Assembly: GCF_900102615.1 (NCBI RefSeq)
Contig: NZ_FMYV01000002.1
Coordinates: forward strand, 267,952-331,951
Origin: Geotoga petraea
GTDB taxonomy: Bacteria > Thermotogota > Thermotogae > Petrotogales > Petrotogaceae
Reading direction: 5' to 3'
DNA length: 64,000 bases
The notes under the pieces are model-generated. The model worked only from the letters and a program-made list of their open reading frames with translations, made no database searches and had not been told where the DNA came from. Positions 26,415-35,175 of the stretch are shown here, in pieces (the first letter of the stretch is position 1; every line of letters begins with the position of its first letter). The translations under genes were made by a program, and so were the position numbers.

Positions 26415-27575
26415 GTGAATAACAACTCTATGCTTTTTACAACCTTTATATCGATTCTATCTATTGTTTTAATATTGATCGCTTCATTTTATATAGCAAT
26501 GCTGATTAAAAATAAAATTTCAGATTTAAACAAAAAAATTAATTCTTTTAAAGATGGAGATTTAAAAACCAATTTTGAAACATCTTCCAAAGATGAATTT
26601 GGAATAATGTCTTCAAATTTACAAAATATGGCTAATACTCTTAAAAATTCTTTTAAAAATATATATGATATTTCTTATAATATAGACAATACAGCAAATG
26701 ATTTGACAAAAGTTTCTAAAGATAATGATAATATAATAAACGAAATAAATAAAAAAACTTCTTCAATTTCTTCTAACTCTGACGAAGTTGAAGAAGAAGT
26801 ACTAAAAATTTCTAACAGCATACAAGAAATTTCTGATGCTTCATACAATATTTCAGGTATTGCCAATGAGCTAAATCAAAAAGCCTCAAATGCAACAAAT
26901 TCGGCAAAAGAAGGAGTTAGTTCCATTTTTTCTATAACAAATAAAATAAACATTGCTGTGGATACTTCATTAGAAACAAAAAATAATATCAGCGAACTTG
27001 TTAAGCATTCTGAAAATGTCAAAGAAATACTAAACACCATTGACAGCATTACAGAACAAACAAGTTTATTAGCATTGAATGCTGCTATAGAAGCCGCAAG
27101 GGCTGGAGAAGCTGGGAAAGGTTTTGCTGTTGTTGCAGAAGAAATAAGAAAGTTGGCTGATGGTTCCAAAAAATCAACTGAAGAAATATCAAATATTCTA
27201 ACAAAAATTTCAGATAGCACATATAAAGTTAACAACGCTTCTGATTCGAATGTTAATTCTGTAAAAGATATCGAAAAAGAAATACAATCTATTAAATCTC
27301 AGTTTAATGGAATTATGAAAGATATCGAATTAATGAATTCAGAAATAGAAAATATGGCTTCAAGTTCAGAAGAACAATCTGCAAACCTTGAATCAATGAA
27401 TTTTTCGATGAAAACTGTTCAAAAGTCAGTTTCAAATATATCTGATCAAATAAAAGAGATAGACGATAGTATAGATAATATGTCAGAAAGTTCAAATAGC
27501 GTTTCTAATAGTGCTGAAGTTCTTTCCAAAAATTCAGAAAATTTAATTAATTACATCAAAATTTTTAAATTCTAA
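26415..27575 (+). CDS. Methyl-accepting chemotaxis protein-like, no sensor domain
   Basis: Chemoreceptor signalling protein of about 386 aa. Only one TM helix (about residues 8-28), then HAMP (30-85) and a long coiled-coil signalling domain with the conserved tip [31 protein letters not shown]. The usual first TM helix and extracytoplasmic sensor are missing. The start is doubtful: the frame opens at GTG 26415 with no clear ribosome site, and upstream codons are open back to a TAA at 26388 without a start. It may be a 5'-truncated receptor or a genuine short form. Confidence 0.75.
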   Translation: MNNNSMLFTTFISILSIVLILIASFYIAMLIKNKISDLNKKINSFKDGDLKTNFETSSKDEFGIMSSNLQNMANTLKNSFKNIYDISYNIDNTANDLTKVSKDNDNIINEINKKTSSISSNSDEVEEEVLKISNSIQEISDASYNISGIANELNQKASNATNSAKEGVSSIFSITNKINIAVDTSLETKNNISELVKHSENVKEILNTIDSITEQTSLLALNAAIEAARAGEAGKGFAVVAEEIRKLADGSKKSTEEISNILTKISDSTYKVNNASDSNVNSVKDIEKEIQSIKSQFNGIMKDIELMNSEIENMASSSEEQSANLESMNFSMKTVQKSVSNISDQIKEIDDSIDNMSESSNSVSNSAEVLSKNSENLINYIKIFKF

Positions 27576-27597
27576 TAAGGCCATTAGGAGGTAAAAC

Positions 27598-28002
27598 ATG
27601 AAAATTGCAATTCCAGTTTTAGAAGACAAGTTTACAGAATCTGAGATTTATCATAAATTTGAAACAACCAAAAATTTAGCTTTAATTGATTTATACGAAG
27701 ATAGATATAATATAGATATTTTAAAAACAAATCTGAATAATTTATCTTTAGAAGAAATATCAAATTATTTGTCTGAAAAAGATGTAGAAGTAGTAATCGC
27801 ACAAAAGATAACAGACGATCTTTCAAAACTGTTATCAAAAAAAAATATTATGGTTGTGTACAAAGCACAAGGTAAGGTTGAAAATATAATTGGTTCATTT
27901 GAAGCAATGCTTTCTAATCAAAAACACGGATGTTCAGGCAATTGTAATGGATGCGGTGGAGATAATAACCACGAAAATGCTTGTTTTACAAAAGATAAAT
28001 AA
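27598..28002 (+). CDS. NifX/dinitrogenase iron-molybdenum cofactor-fold protein
   Basis: A 134-residue protein with an N-terminal NifX/NafY-like domain (MKIAIPVLEDK, residues 1-105) that in relatives binds iron- or metal-cofactor precursors, and a C-terminal cysteine/histidine tail CSGNCNGCGG (about 113-122). Such proteins are common in anaerobes without nitrogenase, often with MRP/Nbp35-type ATPases; none is seen here. AGGAGG precedes the ATG. It lies 22 bases after the chemoreceptor-like gene and may be co-transcribed with it. A shared terminator with the marR gene follows. Confidence 0.8.
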   Translation: MKIAIPVLEDKFTESEIYHKFETTKNLALIDLYEDRYNIDILKTNLNNLSLEEISNYLSEKDVEVVIAQKITDDLSKLLSKKNIMVVYKAQGKVENIIGSFEAMLSNQKHGCSGNCNGCGGDNNHENACFTKDK

Positions 28003-28042
28003 AGTGTATTGGAAAATGTGTAAGAAAAAACGGCCTAATAAA

Positions 28043-28077
28043 AAAGAGTTGCAATCTTATGATTGTAACTCTTTTTT
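28043..28077. terminator. Bidirectional terminator at the end of marR
   Basis: Stem AAAGAGTTGCAATC (28043-28056) with GATTGTAACTCTTT (28061-28074), one wobble, T run on the plus strand and A run (U run on minus) before it. The last codons and stop of the minus-strand marR gene lie inside it. Confidence 0.8.
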
Positions 28078-28509
28078 ATTGAAATTATTAATTGCTCTAA
28101 CTATTAAATCGTTTAAAATTTCTCTTTCTTCTTTATCAAATCCTTCAAAAATTATATTTGAAAGTTCTTCAGAGATTTTGTTAAAGTCTTTTTGAAATAT
28201 CTTAGCTTTTTCAGTTACTACGACATAAGTAACTCTTTTATCTTTGGTACATTTTACTTTTTTTAAATAACCTTTTTTAACAAGTTTTTTAATAGACTCA
28301 GTTATTGTTGATTTTTGTTTTAAAAGGGAATCATAAATTTCTCCTATCTTTACTTTTCCTCCATTTCTACATACTATACATAAAACAGATGCATTACTTG
28401 GGTTTATATCTTTATATCCATATTCCTTAAATTTTTCTTTAATAAAATCATCTATTTTATTTATCAATACTGAATTGTATGCTGCTATTTCTTTTGATTT
28501 TTCATGCAT
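28057..28509 (-). CDS. MarR-family transcriptional regulator
   Basis: A winged-helix regulator of 150 aa. Helix-turn-helix around residues 55-85 (KIGEIYDSLLKQKSTITESIKKLVKKGYL), wing KKVKCTKDKRVTYVVVTEKA, and the N- and C-terminal dimerisation helices of MarR proteins. Three cysteines (two in VLCIVCRNGG, one in KVKCTKD) could allow redox sensing, which is inference. It follows the flavoprotein gene by 10 bases in the same operon and probably controls it. Its stop codon lies inside the bidirectional terminator. Confidence 0.88.
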   Translation of the reverse strand: MHEKSKEIAAYNSVLINKIDDFIKEKFKEYGYKDINPSNASVLCIVCRNGGKVKIGEIYDSLLKQKSTITESIKKLVKKGYLKKVKCTKDKRVTYVVVTEKAKIFQKDFNKISEELSNIIFEGFDKEEREILNDLIVRAINNFNKKELQS

Positions 28510-28519
28510 TAATTATCAC

Positions 28520-29149
28520 TCACCTAATAAAGTTAGTAGATTTTTTTCTTTCTACTTCAGGCTTATTTATTCTCGATTGGTCAATTACCTTCAATAACCA
28601 CGCCATATTCTTACCAAGTATTCTCATTATTTGAATTCCTTCTTCATCTTGATGAATATCTCCTGGTTTTGCACCATATATAACGTTCCAATAATTTGAG
28701 GTTGGAATAACCATTTCTGAATAGTTCAAATAATTGTTTAGTTCATTAAAAGCTGGCAACCCGCCCGCTCTTCTAACTGCAACCAACGCAGCTCCAACTT
28801 TATGTCTAAATAAATTTTTGTTTGCTCCTGAAGTATAAAATACTCTATCCAAAAAAGCTTTCATATTGCCAGCAATTGAAGCATAGTGAACAGATGAAGC
28901 TAATAGTATTCCTTCAGCAGCTTTCATCTTTTGAATGCTTTCATTAACTATATCATCTTTTAAAATGCATTTTTCGTCTCTTGTTTTAAAACAATCATTA
29001 CAAGCTAAACATCCAGATATTTTCTTGTTACCTACATGAATAATTTCGCTATCTATATTCTCATTTTTAAGCTCTTCGAGAACTATGTTTAAAGCTTCAA
29101 ACGTATTTCCTTTTTTATGCGGACTTCCATTTATTGCTATAACTTTCAC
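28520..29149 (-). CDS. Iron-sulfur flavoprotein / NADPH-dependent FMN reductase family
   Basis: Flavodoxin-fold protein of 209 aa. The FMN-phosphate loop is NGSPHKKGNTF (residues 7-17). A compact cysteine motif, CLACNDCFKTRDEKC (about 47-61), matches the Isf-type 4Fe-4S-binding proteins of anaerobes, which reduce oxygen, peroxide or quinones with ferredoxin electrons. The segment SSVHYASIAGNMKAFLDRVFY is typical of the family. GGAGTTGATTTT precedes the ATG. It is the first gene of a two-gene operon with marR, suggesting oxidative or electrophile stress induction. Confidence 0.85.
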   Translation of the reverse strand: MKVIAINGSPHKKGNTFEALNIVLEELKNENIDSEIIHVGNKKISGCLACNDCFKTRDEKCILKDDIVNESIQKMKAAEGILLASSVHYASIAGNMKAFLDRVFYTSGANKNLFRHKVGAALVAVRRAGGLPAFNELNNYLNYSEMVIPTSNYWNVIYGAKPGDIHQDEEGIQIMRILGKNMAWLLKVIDQSRINKPEVERKKSTNFIR

Positions 29150-29234
29150 AAAATCAACTCCTTTAAAACCTCTATTTAAATGTTACTTCGAAAATCAAAC
29201 AAAGTCAACACCTAAAAAATATTTTAATAAAATA

Positions 29235-29287
29235 TTGACAATAGAATTTATTATGTTATAATAATTTTGTATAGACTGTATATACAG
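29235..29287 (+). promoter_or_regulatory. niaP promoter with palindromic operator
   Basis: TTGACA (29235-29240), 16-base spacer and TATAAT (29257-29262) form a strong promoter. The perfect palindrome CTGTATATACAG (29276-29287) lies at the start site, with a partial TGTATAG repeat at 29268-29274. A repressor there would block transcription. The second gene of the operon encodes a NiaR-type repressor, the natural candidate. Confidence 0.6.
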
Positions 29288-29297
29288 GAGGGAAAAT

Positions 29298-30569
29298 ATG
29301 ACTTTAGATAACTTGGTAGAAAACGTGGTAGATAAAAAATTACAGAGAAAATTATTGTTCACTACATCCTTTGGTTGGGCTTTAGTTGCTGCTTATGTTA
29401 TGATTATGTCTTTTACTATTAGTCCAATATCTCAAGAATGGAACTTGTCTGTTCAATTATCTTCTTTATTAGCCTCTTCAACTTTTATCGGAATGTTTTT
29501 TGGGGCATTAATTGCGGGGAATGTATCTGATTTAATAGGTAGAAAAAAAACTTCAATCTTATTTCTTTTTCAAGGTGTTGTTTTTGCATTTCTTGTATAC
29601 TTTACAAATTCTCCAGAGACTTTCATTATAGTTAGAATTTTATCTGGAATTGGATTTGGTGGTTTGTTACCTAGTTTAAATGCTTATTTAACAGAATTTC
29701 TTTCTGTAGGAATAAGAGGAAAATATTTGGTTTACCTCGAAACAAGTTGGGCATTTGGAAGTATATATATTGGTTTAATACACCTTATTTTTGGAGCTAA
29801 TATAGATTGGAAATTGGATTATGTATCATTAGTAATAGGAGTTATACCCTTAATTATTCTTTTAAAAATCCCAGAATCTCCAAAATATCTCATAGTTAAC
29901 AATAAATTAGAAATATTTAAGAAGCAGTTTAACTACTCAATAACAGAAAATATAGAAATAGAAGAATCTAAGAAAGTATCTTTTTTAAATCTATTCACAA
30001 AAAAATATTTGAATAGAACCTTAAACATTTATCTTTTATGGTTTACAATGAGTTTTGGATACTACGGTATATTTATTTGGGTTAAAGGCATTTTGTTGAG
30101 CAAAGGAATATCTTTAGTTCAATCGGATTGGTTTACATTTTACATGTTTTTAGCTCAACTGCCAGGATATTTATTATCTGCATATTTGATTGAAAAAATA
30201 GGCAGAAAACCTTCGTTGTTATTATTTACTTTTGGTACATCTCTTTCAGCTTTGTTTTTTGCTTTTTCAAGTTCACCAAGCATGGTAATAGTTTCCAGCT
30301 TAATTGTTTCTATTTTTTGTATGGGGGCCTGGGGATTAACATATGCCTATACGCCAGAATTATATCCAACCAAGTTCAGAGGTGCTGCAAATGGTTCATC
30401 TGCCGCTTTAACAAGATTAGCTGGATTTATTGCCCCATTTTACACTTCATATTTTTTAAGTCAAGATATGATCTATGTTGGTTTAATAGGAATTTCGATC
30501 TTATTTATAATAACTGGTATATCAAATTATATATCTCTTCCTGAAACCAAAAATAAGGAGGTATCCTAA
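29298..30569 (+). CDS. niaP: MFS transporter, probable niacin permease
   Basis: Major facilitator of 423 aa with 12 TM helices. The family loop between TM2 and TM3 is GNVSDLIGRKKTS (about residues 74-86), and its second-half copy is EKIGRKPS. The C-terminal PETKNKE is typical of the sugar-porter/NiaP side of the family. Sequence alone would give only organic-ion or sugar transport; the niacin call comes from the NiaR gene one base behind it. GGAGGG precedes the ATG. Confidence 0.75.
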   Translation: MTLDNLVENVVDKKLQRKLLFTTSFGWALVAAYVMIMSFTISPISQEWNLSVQLSSLLASSTFIGMFFGALIAGNVSDLIGRKKTSILFLFQGVVFAFLVYFTNSPETFIIVRILSGIGFGGLLPSLNAYLTEFLSVGIRGKYLVYLETSWAFGSIYIGLIHLIFGANIDWKLDYVSLVIGVIPLIILLKIPESPKYLIVNNKLEIFKKQFNYSITENIEIEESKKVSFLNLFTKKYLNRTLNIYLLWFTMSFGYYGIFIWVKGILLSKGISLVQSDWFTFYMFLAQLPGYLLSAYLIEKIGRKPSLLLFTFGTSLSALFFAFSSSPSMVIVSSLIVSIFCMGAWGLTYAYTPELYPTKFRGAANGSSAALTRLAGFIAPFYTSYFLSQDMIYVGLIGISILFIITGISNYISLPETKNKEVS

Positions 30570-31067
30570 TTGACTTCTGAGGAAAGAAGACATAAAATAA
30601 TGTCATTACTTAGAATGAATGGAAGGGCAATAACTGGTAATGAATTTGCAGAAATGTTTTCTGTAACTAGGCAAGTTATAGTTAAAGATATCGCCATATT
30701 AAAAGCAGAAGGAATAGATATTATTTCAACACATGCAGGTTATAAACTCAAGTCTAATAAAAATATAAAAATTATCGCAGTTAAACACACTGAAGACCAA
30801 ATCAGAAAAGAGCTTGAGACAATTGTTGAAAATGGTGGAAAAGTTTTAGATATAACTGTTGAACATCCTATTTATGGAGAATTAACAGGAAATCTTGGTT
30901 TAGAAAATCAAATTGATATAGAGATTTTTATGGCTAAAATAAAAAATTCTAAACCTCTTGCAATTATTAATGATGGATTGCATTTACATAGGATTGAGAT
31001 TGATAGTGAAGAGTCATTTGTTAACATAAAGCAAAAACTCGATGATTTAGGAATTTTAGTTAAGTAA
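30570..31067 (+). CDS. niaR: NiaR-type repressor of NAD biosynthesis / niacin uptake (HTH-3H)
   Basis: A 165-residue regulator with an N-terminal HTH_11 winged helix (residues 5-60, SVTRQVIVKDIAILKAEGI) and a C-terminal 3H domain named for three histidines: VKHTED, VEHPIYGE and GLHLHRIE. Relatives such as Thermotoga TM1602 and Bacillus YrxA repress NAD-synthesis and niacin-uptake genes when niacin is present. The TTG start immediately follows the niaP stop and has AAGGAGG upstream, so the two genes form an autoregulated operon. A terminator follows. Confidence 0.88.
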   Translation: MTSEERRHKIMSLLRMNGRAITGNEFAEMFSVTRQVIVKDIAILKAEGIDIISTHAGYKLKSNKNIKIIAVKHTEDQIRKELETIVENGGKVLDITVEHPIYGELTGNLGLENQIDIEIFMAKIKNSKPLAIINDGLHLHRIEIDSEESFVNIKQKLDDLGILVK

Positions 31068-31076
31068 ATATAGATC

Positions 31077-31106
31077 AAAAAAGCTGGATTAAAATCCAGC
31101 TTTTTT
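31077..31106. terminator. Bidirectional terminator after niaR
   Basis: Stem AAAAAAGCTGGAT (31077-31089) with ATCCAGCTTTTTT (31094-31106), loop TAAA. It overlaps the last two bases of the convergent gene at 31105. Confidence 0.85.
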
Positions 31107-31539
31107 ATGGCATTATAATATTTCCTGATCCTTTTCCATTTTTCTTCTTGTTACTGTCTAATTGATTGATAAAATTTGAAGGAGCAACAGATATATCTGC
31201 TTTTGAGTTTTCATTGTCAATCATCTCTTTCATTTGATCTTGATATTTTTTAATTCTATCTTTCATTTCCTCAAGATCATTATCAGCCCATTGAATAATA
31301 CCTTTACTAACTTGTTTTATTTGAGCTTCTGATGCTTCATCTCTTTCTTCATCTAATTGTTTTAAAGCTTCAAATTCTTCTTTAACAGCTTTTTCTACAT
31401 CTTCTTGGTTCAACATATCATTATCTCTCAATATTCTTACAGCAACGTTTGACCTAAATTTTATGTCCTCTAAAGATAATTCAATGTTTTCCAATTTAGC
31501 TAATATAACTTGTATAATTTGTTCTATACTTATTTGCAT
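31105..31539 (-). CDS. Conserved-looking hypothetical protein, coiled coil (144 aa)
   Basis: Not recognised. An acidic, helical protein: N-terminal helix (ISIEQIIQVILAKLENIEL), a middle coiled coil with many E/K/Q residues (about residues 50-105) and a loose C-terminal tail ending KKNGKGSGNIIMP. No signal peptide, TM segment or catalytic motif. AGGAGG lies 7 bases before the ATG. Monocistronic, convergent with niaR and followed on its strand by gpsA's unit after about 78 bases on the upstream side. Function unknown. Confidence 0.7.
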   Translation of the reverse strand: MQISIEQIIQVILAKLENIELSLEDIKFRSNVAVRILRDNDMLNQEDVEKAVKEEFEALKQLDEERDEASEAQIKQVSKGIIQWADNDLEEMKDRIKKYQDQMKEMIDNENSKADISVAPSNFINQLDSNKKKNGKGSGNIIMP

Positions 31540-31617
31540 ACAAAACCTCCTATTTTTGATTGTATTATAACACTCTTTTATTAATTGTTGTTTATTATGT
31601 AATAATAAAAATATTAA

Positions 31618-32592
31618 TTATTCTGATTTCAAGTTTCTTGTCATTAATTCGTGAATTGCCTTTTTGGGATTAATATCATTGTATATCACTTCATAAAGCT
31701 TTTGAGCTATTGGCATTTCAATTTTATTTTTCAAAGCAATATTATGGACTGCTTTCACTGTATAAATACCTTCTGCAACCATATTCATACTCTCAAGTAT
31801 TTCATCAAGCTTTTTACCTCTTCCTAATTGTTCACCAAAATATCTATTTCTGGAATGTTGAGATGTACAAGTAACAATTAAATCACCGATTCCAGCTAAT
31901 CCAGCATAAGTTTCTTTCTTGCCTCCAAAGTATTTACCGATTCTTGTCATTTCAACAGAAGCCCTTGTTATTAAAGCAGCTTTAGTATTATCCCAATTAC
32001 CCATACTATCTATTACTCCAGCAGCAATAGCATAAATATTCTTTACTGCTCCAGACACTTCAACTCCCTTTAAATCTGGGTTAGTATATATCCTAAAAGA
32101 AACATTTGAAAATTCCTTTTGAATTTTTTTAATATTTTTATCTTCTTTCCCAGCTAATACCACACTTGTTGGAATATCTCTTGCCACTTCTTCTGCATGA
32201 GATGGCCCACTTAAAGAAAAATAGTTTTCTGATTTTAAAACATCTTTTACTACATCACTGATCAAATAACCAGTATTAATTTCAATTCCTTTAGATAAAT
32301 TAACTATAATTTGATCTTTATAATCAATCTTTTCTATAACACTTCTTACAGCTTGAGAAGGAACGGCCAAAACAATAACTTCTGTTTTATCTGTAGCTTT
32401 TTTAATATCGGTAGTAGCAATTAAATTCTTGGGTAAAGTAATACCGGGAAGAAAATGAGGATTTTCTCCATTATTTATATTATTCTTTACTTTTTCGTCT
32501 CTTGTCCATATTTTGACACTGTGACCATTATTTGCCAAAACTTTTCCCATCGAAGTTCCCCATGAACCAGAACCCAATATGGAAATATTCAT
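31618..32592 (-). CDS. gpsA: NAD(P)-dependent glycerol-3-phosphate dehydrogenase
   Basis: Reduces dihydroxyacetone phosphate to sn-glycerol 3-phosphate for phospholipid synthesis. The Rossmann motif GSGSWGTSMGKVLANNGH is at residues 7-24, the catalytic lysine lies in VEVSGAVKNIYAIAAG (about 185-200), and GLAGIGDLIVTCTSQHSRN is the GpsA signature. Length 324 aa is normal. Its start codon directly abuts the trmB stop, so the two genes are translationally linked. Confidence 0.95.
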   Translation of the reverse strand: MNISILGSGSWGTSMGKVLANNGHSVKIWTRDEKVKNNINNGENPHFLPGITLPKNLIATTDIKKATDKTEVIVLAVPSQAVRSVIEKIDYKDQIIVNLSKGIEINTGYLISDVVKDVLKSENYFSLSGPSHAEEVARDIPTSVVLAGKEDKNIKKIQKEFSNVSFRIYTNPDLKGVEVSGAVKNIYAIAAGVIDSMGNWDNTKAALITRASVEMTRIGKYFGGKKETYAGLAGIGDLIVTCTSQHSRNRYFGEQLGRGKKLDEILESMNMVAEGIYTVKAVHNIALKNKIEMPIAQKLYEVIYNDINPKKAIHELMTRNLKSE

Positions 32593-33525
32593 TTAAATCG
32601 CCACCTTATTTGCTATTTTTTTTATAGCTTCTTTAACACCAGGAGTTCTAAAAGGAGTGGTCATAGGGTCTAATTTAATTAAATATTCATCATCTCTTTT
32701 AATTATTTCTATATAATACTCTTGAGTTAATTCTTTTTCAACAGTAATGGATCTCAAAATAATTTTTTCATCATTTTCAAATTTCTCTCTTATAATTGTT
32801 TTACCTGATACAGTGTTAAATTCTTCATTAATAATACTCTCTAATTTTTCTTTGGATAGATTTTTTATTTTTTGATGTGGCATGATTTCCTGCTCCTTTA
32901 ATAATCTTTGAATCTCTTCACTTTTAACTTTTTTTATCTTTATAAGAAATTTATCTCTTCCCATTTTATCCCATTTTTTTTCATATCTTGTTTTTATTTC
33001 TCTTTTAAAGTTTTTTTCAATATTTTCAACTTCAAATCTTTGATCTTTTGAAAAATATTCTTTTACCTCTTCAGCATACCACTCAACATCTGTAGCAAGT
33101 TCTAAATATCCTCCCTCTTTTAAAGAAGAAGCTAAAGTGTTTCTAAAGTATTCAACAAAAATCCTTCGATTTTTATGCCTTTTTTTAGGCCAAGGGCATG
33201 GAAAATTTACTATGACTTTAGATATTGATTCATGTGAAAATATTTCTTTTAATAAAAACCTTGCATCTCCTATTATCAATCTAATATTTTTTAAGCCTTC
33301 ATTATATATTTTCTTTTGAGCTCTATCACAAGCCGTTAAAGAAGTTTCAATCCCAATAAAATTCGTTTCAAGATTTTTTTTTGCCATGGCTACAAGATAT
33401 TCACCACCACCAAACCCAATTTCCACAACGACTCTTCTTTTATTTCCAAAAATTTCGTTCAAGTCCATTGGTAATTGTTTATATTTTTGTGGTGTGATCA
33501 TATATTTTAAATGAGAAACAGTCAT
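32593..33525 (-). CDS. trmB: tRNA (guanine-N7-)-methyltransferase TrmB with C-terminal extension
   Basis: Methylates G46 of tRNA with SAM. SAM-binding motif VEIGFGGGEYLVAMAK (residues 36-51) and catalytic-region VNFPCPWPKKRHKNRRIF (about 128-145) are typical of TrmB. At 310 aa it carries about 100 extra C-terminal residues beyond the usual ~210, a beta/alpha-rich domain of unknown role seen in Thermotogota homologues. The ATG at 33525 has GGAGGG 5 bases upstream; the in-frame ATG at 33537 has none. A terminator separates it from rpsT, so it probably has its own promoter. Confidence 0.92.
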   Translation of the reverse strand: MTVSHLKYMITPQKYKQLPMDLNEIFGNKRRVVVEIGFGGGEYLVAMAKKNLETNFIGIETSLTACDRAQKKIYNEGLKNIRLIIGDARFLLKEIFSHESISKVIVNFPCPWPKKRHKNRRIFVEYFRNTLASSLKEGGYLELATDVEWYAEEVKEYFSKDQRFEVENIEKNFKREIKTRYEKKWDKMGRDKFLIKIKKVKSEEIQRLLKEQEIMPHQKIKNLSKEKLESIINEEFNTVSGKTIIREKFENDEKIILRSITVEKELTQEYYIEIIKRDDEYLIKLDPMTTPFRTPGVKEAIKKIANKVAI

Positions 33526-33543
33526 TTTACCCTCCATTATTTG

Positions 33544-33568
33544 AAAAAACCCCAGCTTAGCTGGGGTT
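33544..33568 (-). terminator. Terminator downstream of rpsT
   Basis: On the minus strand the stem is AACCCCAGC / GCTGGGGTT with a TAA loop, followed by a U run (complement of 33544-33549). It lies 9 bases past the rpsT stop. Confidence 0.85.
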
Positions 33569-33576
33569 GATTAATA

Positions 33577-33864
33577 TTATTCTGGTGCTACTTCGCCTAA
33601 ATATTCCTTAACATGTTTATGCAATCTTGATTTTTTTCTTGAAGCAGTTCTTTTATGTATAATACCTTTTGAAGCAGCTTTATCAATTACTTTGAATGTG
33701 TTGCTTAATTCATTTAATAAGTCTTCTCTTTCGGTACCTTCTGTTTCCATTTTCAATTTTAATACCTTAATTTGATTTTTAATTCTCGTTTTTACCGATT
33801 TGTTTCTCATTCTTCTCTTTTCGTTTTGCAAAACTCTTTTTTTTGCTGATTTAGTATTTGGCAC
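33577..33864 (-). CDS. rpsT: 30S ribosomal protein S20
   Basis: Small basic ribosomal protein (95 aa) that binds 16S rRNA in the body of the 30S subunit. Typical N terminus PNTKSAKKRVLQNEKRRMRNKS and the helical KAASKGIIHKRTASRKKSRL segment. GGAGG lies before the ATG. It follows metK by 21 bases and ends in a strong terminator, so metK-rpsT may be transcribed together. Confidence 0.96.
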   Translation of the reverse strand: MPNTKSAKKRVLQNEKRRMRNKSVKTRIKNQIKVLKLKMETEGTEREDLLNELSNTFKVIDKAASKGIIHKRTASRKKSRLHKHVKEYLGEVAPE

Positions 33865-33885
33865 TTAACCTACCTCCTTGAATTC

Positions 33886-35094
33886 TTAAAGCCCTAATGC
33901 AGCTTTTATTTCTTGTACCATATCTAGTCTTTCCCAAGGGAATTCTACATCTGTTCTTCCAAAATGACCGTAAGCAGCCGATTTTTTGTAAAAAGGTTGG
34001 AGTAGATTCAAATTATGAATTATTGCTCCTGGTCTGAAATCAAATAACTCTTTTACAACTTTTACGATCTTTTCTTCATCAACTTTTGCAGTCCCTTTGG
34101 TATCGATGAGTAGAGACACTGGATGCGCAACGCCAATTGCATATCCTAATTGAATCATCACTTCATCGGCAACACCTGCTGCAACTAAATTCTTAGCAAC
34201 ATATCTGGACATATAATGTGCAGATCTGTCAACTTTAGTTGGATCTTTTCCAGAGAAGGCTCCTCCTCCATGGGCTATCCAACCACCATATGTATCAACA
34301 ATAATCTTCCTCCCGGTTAAACCTGCATCAGCTTGAGGACCGCCTAATACAAATCTACCAGTAGGGTTGATTAAATATTTTGTGTGTTTATTCAAAAGAC
34401 CTTCTGGAATAACTGGGGTAATTACCTTTTCTATTAAATCTTTTGACATTTGATCCCTGGTAACGCCTTCTTCGTGTTGTGTAGAAATTAATACTGTGTC
34501 TATTGCTATTGGTTTATTATTCTCGTCATATTCTACAGTTACTTGTGTCTTTCCATCTGGTCTTAAATAATCTAAGGTTTTATCTTTTCTAACTACAGAT
34601 AATTGCCTAGCTAATTTATGAGATAAAGAAATTGGAGTAGGCATATAATCATTATTTTCATTTGTTGCATAACCAAACATTATACCCTGGTCTCCAGCAC
34701 CTATTTTATCAAAGATTTCTTTTGTTGCTGAACCTTCTTTTGTTTCAAGGTTTTCATCTACACCCATAGCTATATCTGCTGATTGTTCATCTATGCTAAC
34801 CATTACGGCACAAGTTTCTCCGTCAAAACCATACTTAGGGTTGTCATATCCAATATCTAATATTGTTTGCCTTACTATTTTAGGAATATCAACATATGCA
34901 TCTGTTCTCATTTCTCCGGCTACTATTGCCACGCCTGTAGTTACCATTGTTTCAACAGCTGACCTTGCATTTATTCTATTTTGTTCACTTTCTTTACTTA
35001 ACATTTCATCAAGTATTGCATCGGAAATTTGGTCGGCTACTTTATCAGGATGACCTTCAGTAACGCTTTCACTTGTAAAAAGTCTTTTGTTCAT
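33886..35094 (-). CDS. metK: S-adenosylmethionine synthetase
   Basis: Makes SAM from methionine and ATP; the product feeds HydE/HydG, TrmB, RlmH and the other methyltransferases encoded in this window. Motifs: [15 protein letters not shown] (residues 12-26), [12 protein letters not shown] (about 119-130) and [19 protein letters not shown] (about 265-283). Length 402 aa is typical. GGGGG lies upstream of the ATG, and a promoter (complement of 35113-35140) precedes it. No SAM riboswitch is visible in the short 5' region. Confidence 0.97.
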   Translation of the reverse strand: MNKRLFTSESVTEGHPDKVADQISDAILDEMLSKESEQNRINARSAVETMVTTGVAIVAGEMRTDAYVDIPKIVRQTILDIGYDNPKYGFDGETCAVMVSIDEQSADIAMGVDENLETKEGSATKEIFDKIGAGDQGIMFGYATNENNDYMPTPISLSHKLARQLSVVRKDKTLDYLRPDGKTQVTVEYDENNKPIAIDTVLISTQHEEGVTRDQMSKDLIEKVITPVIPEGLLNKHTKYLINPTGRFVLGGPQADAGLTGRKIIVDTYGGWIAHGGGAFSGKDPTKVDRSAHYMSRYVAKNLVAAGVADEVMIQLGYAIGVAHPVSLLIDTKGTAKVDEEKIVKVVKELFDFRPGAIIHNLNLLQPFYKKSAAYGHFGRTDVEFPWERLDMVQEIKAALGL

Positions 35095-35112
35095 CTACTG
35101 TCCCCCTTAGTT

Positions 35113-35140
35113 GTTATAAATTCCAATATCTATTTTACAA
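35113..35140 (-). promoter_or_regulatory. Probable metK promoter
   Basis: On the minus strand TTGTAA (complement of 35135-35140) and TATAAC (complement of 35113-35118) with a 16-base spacer, about 20 bases before the metK start. Confidence 0.45.
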
Positions 35141-35175
35141 TAAAAAGTGTTAAATTTCTTTGTTTTTATGTTAAG

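Noticed and set aside
35095..35175. Possible SAM riboswitch upstream of metK
   Set aside because: The region is about 80 bases and holds only a promoter and ribosome site; no SAM-riboswitch-like junction or terminator is seen.
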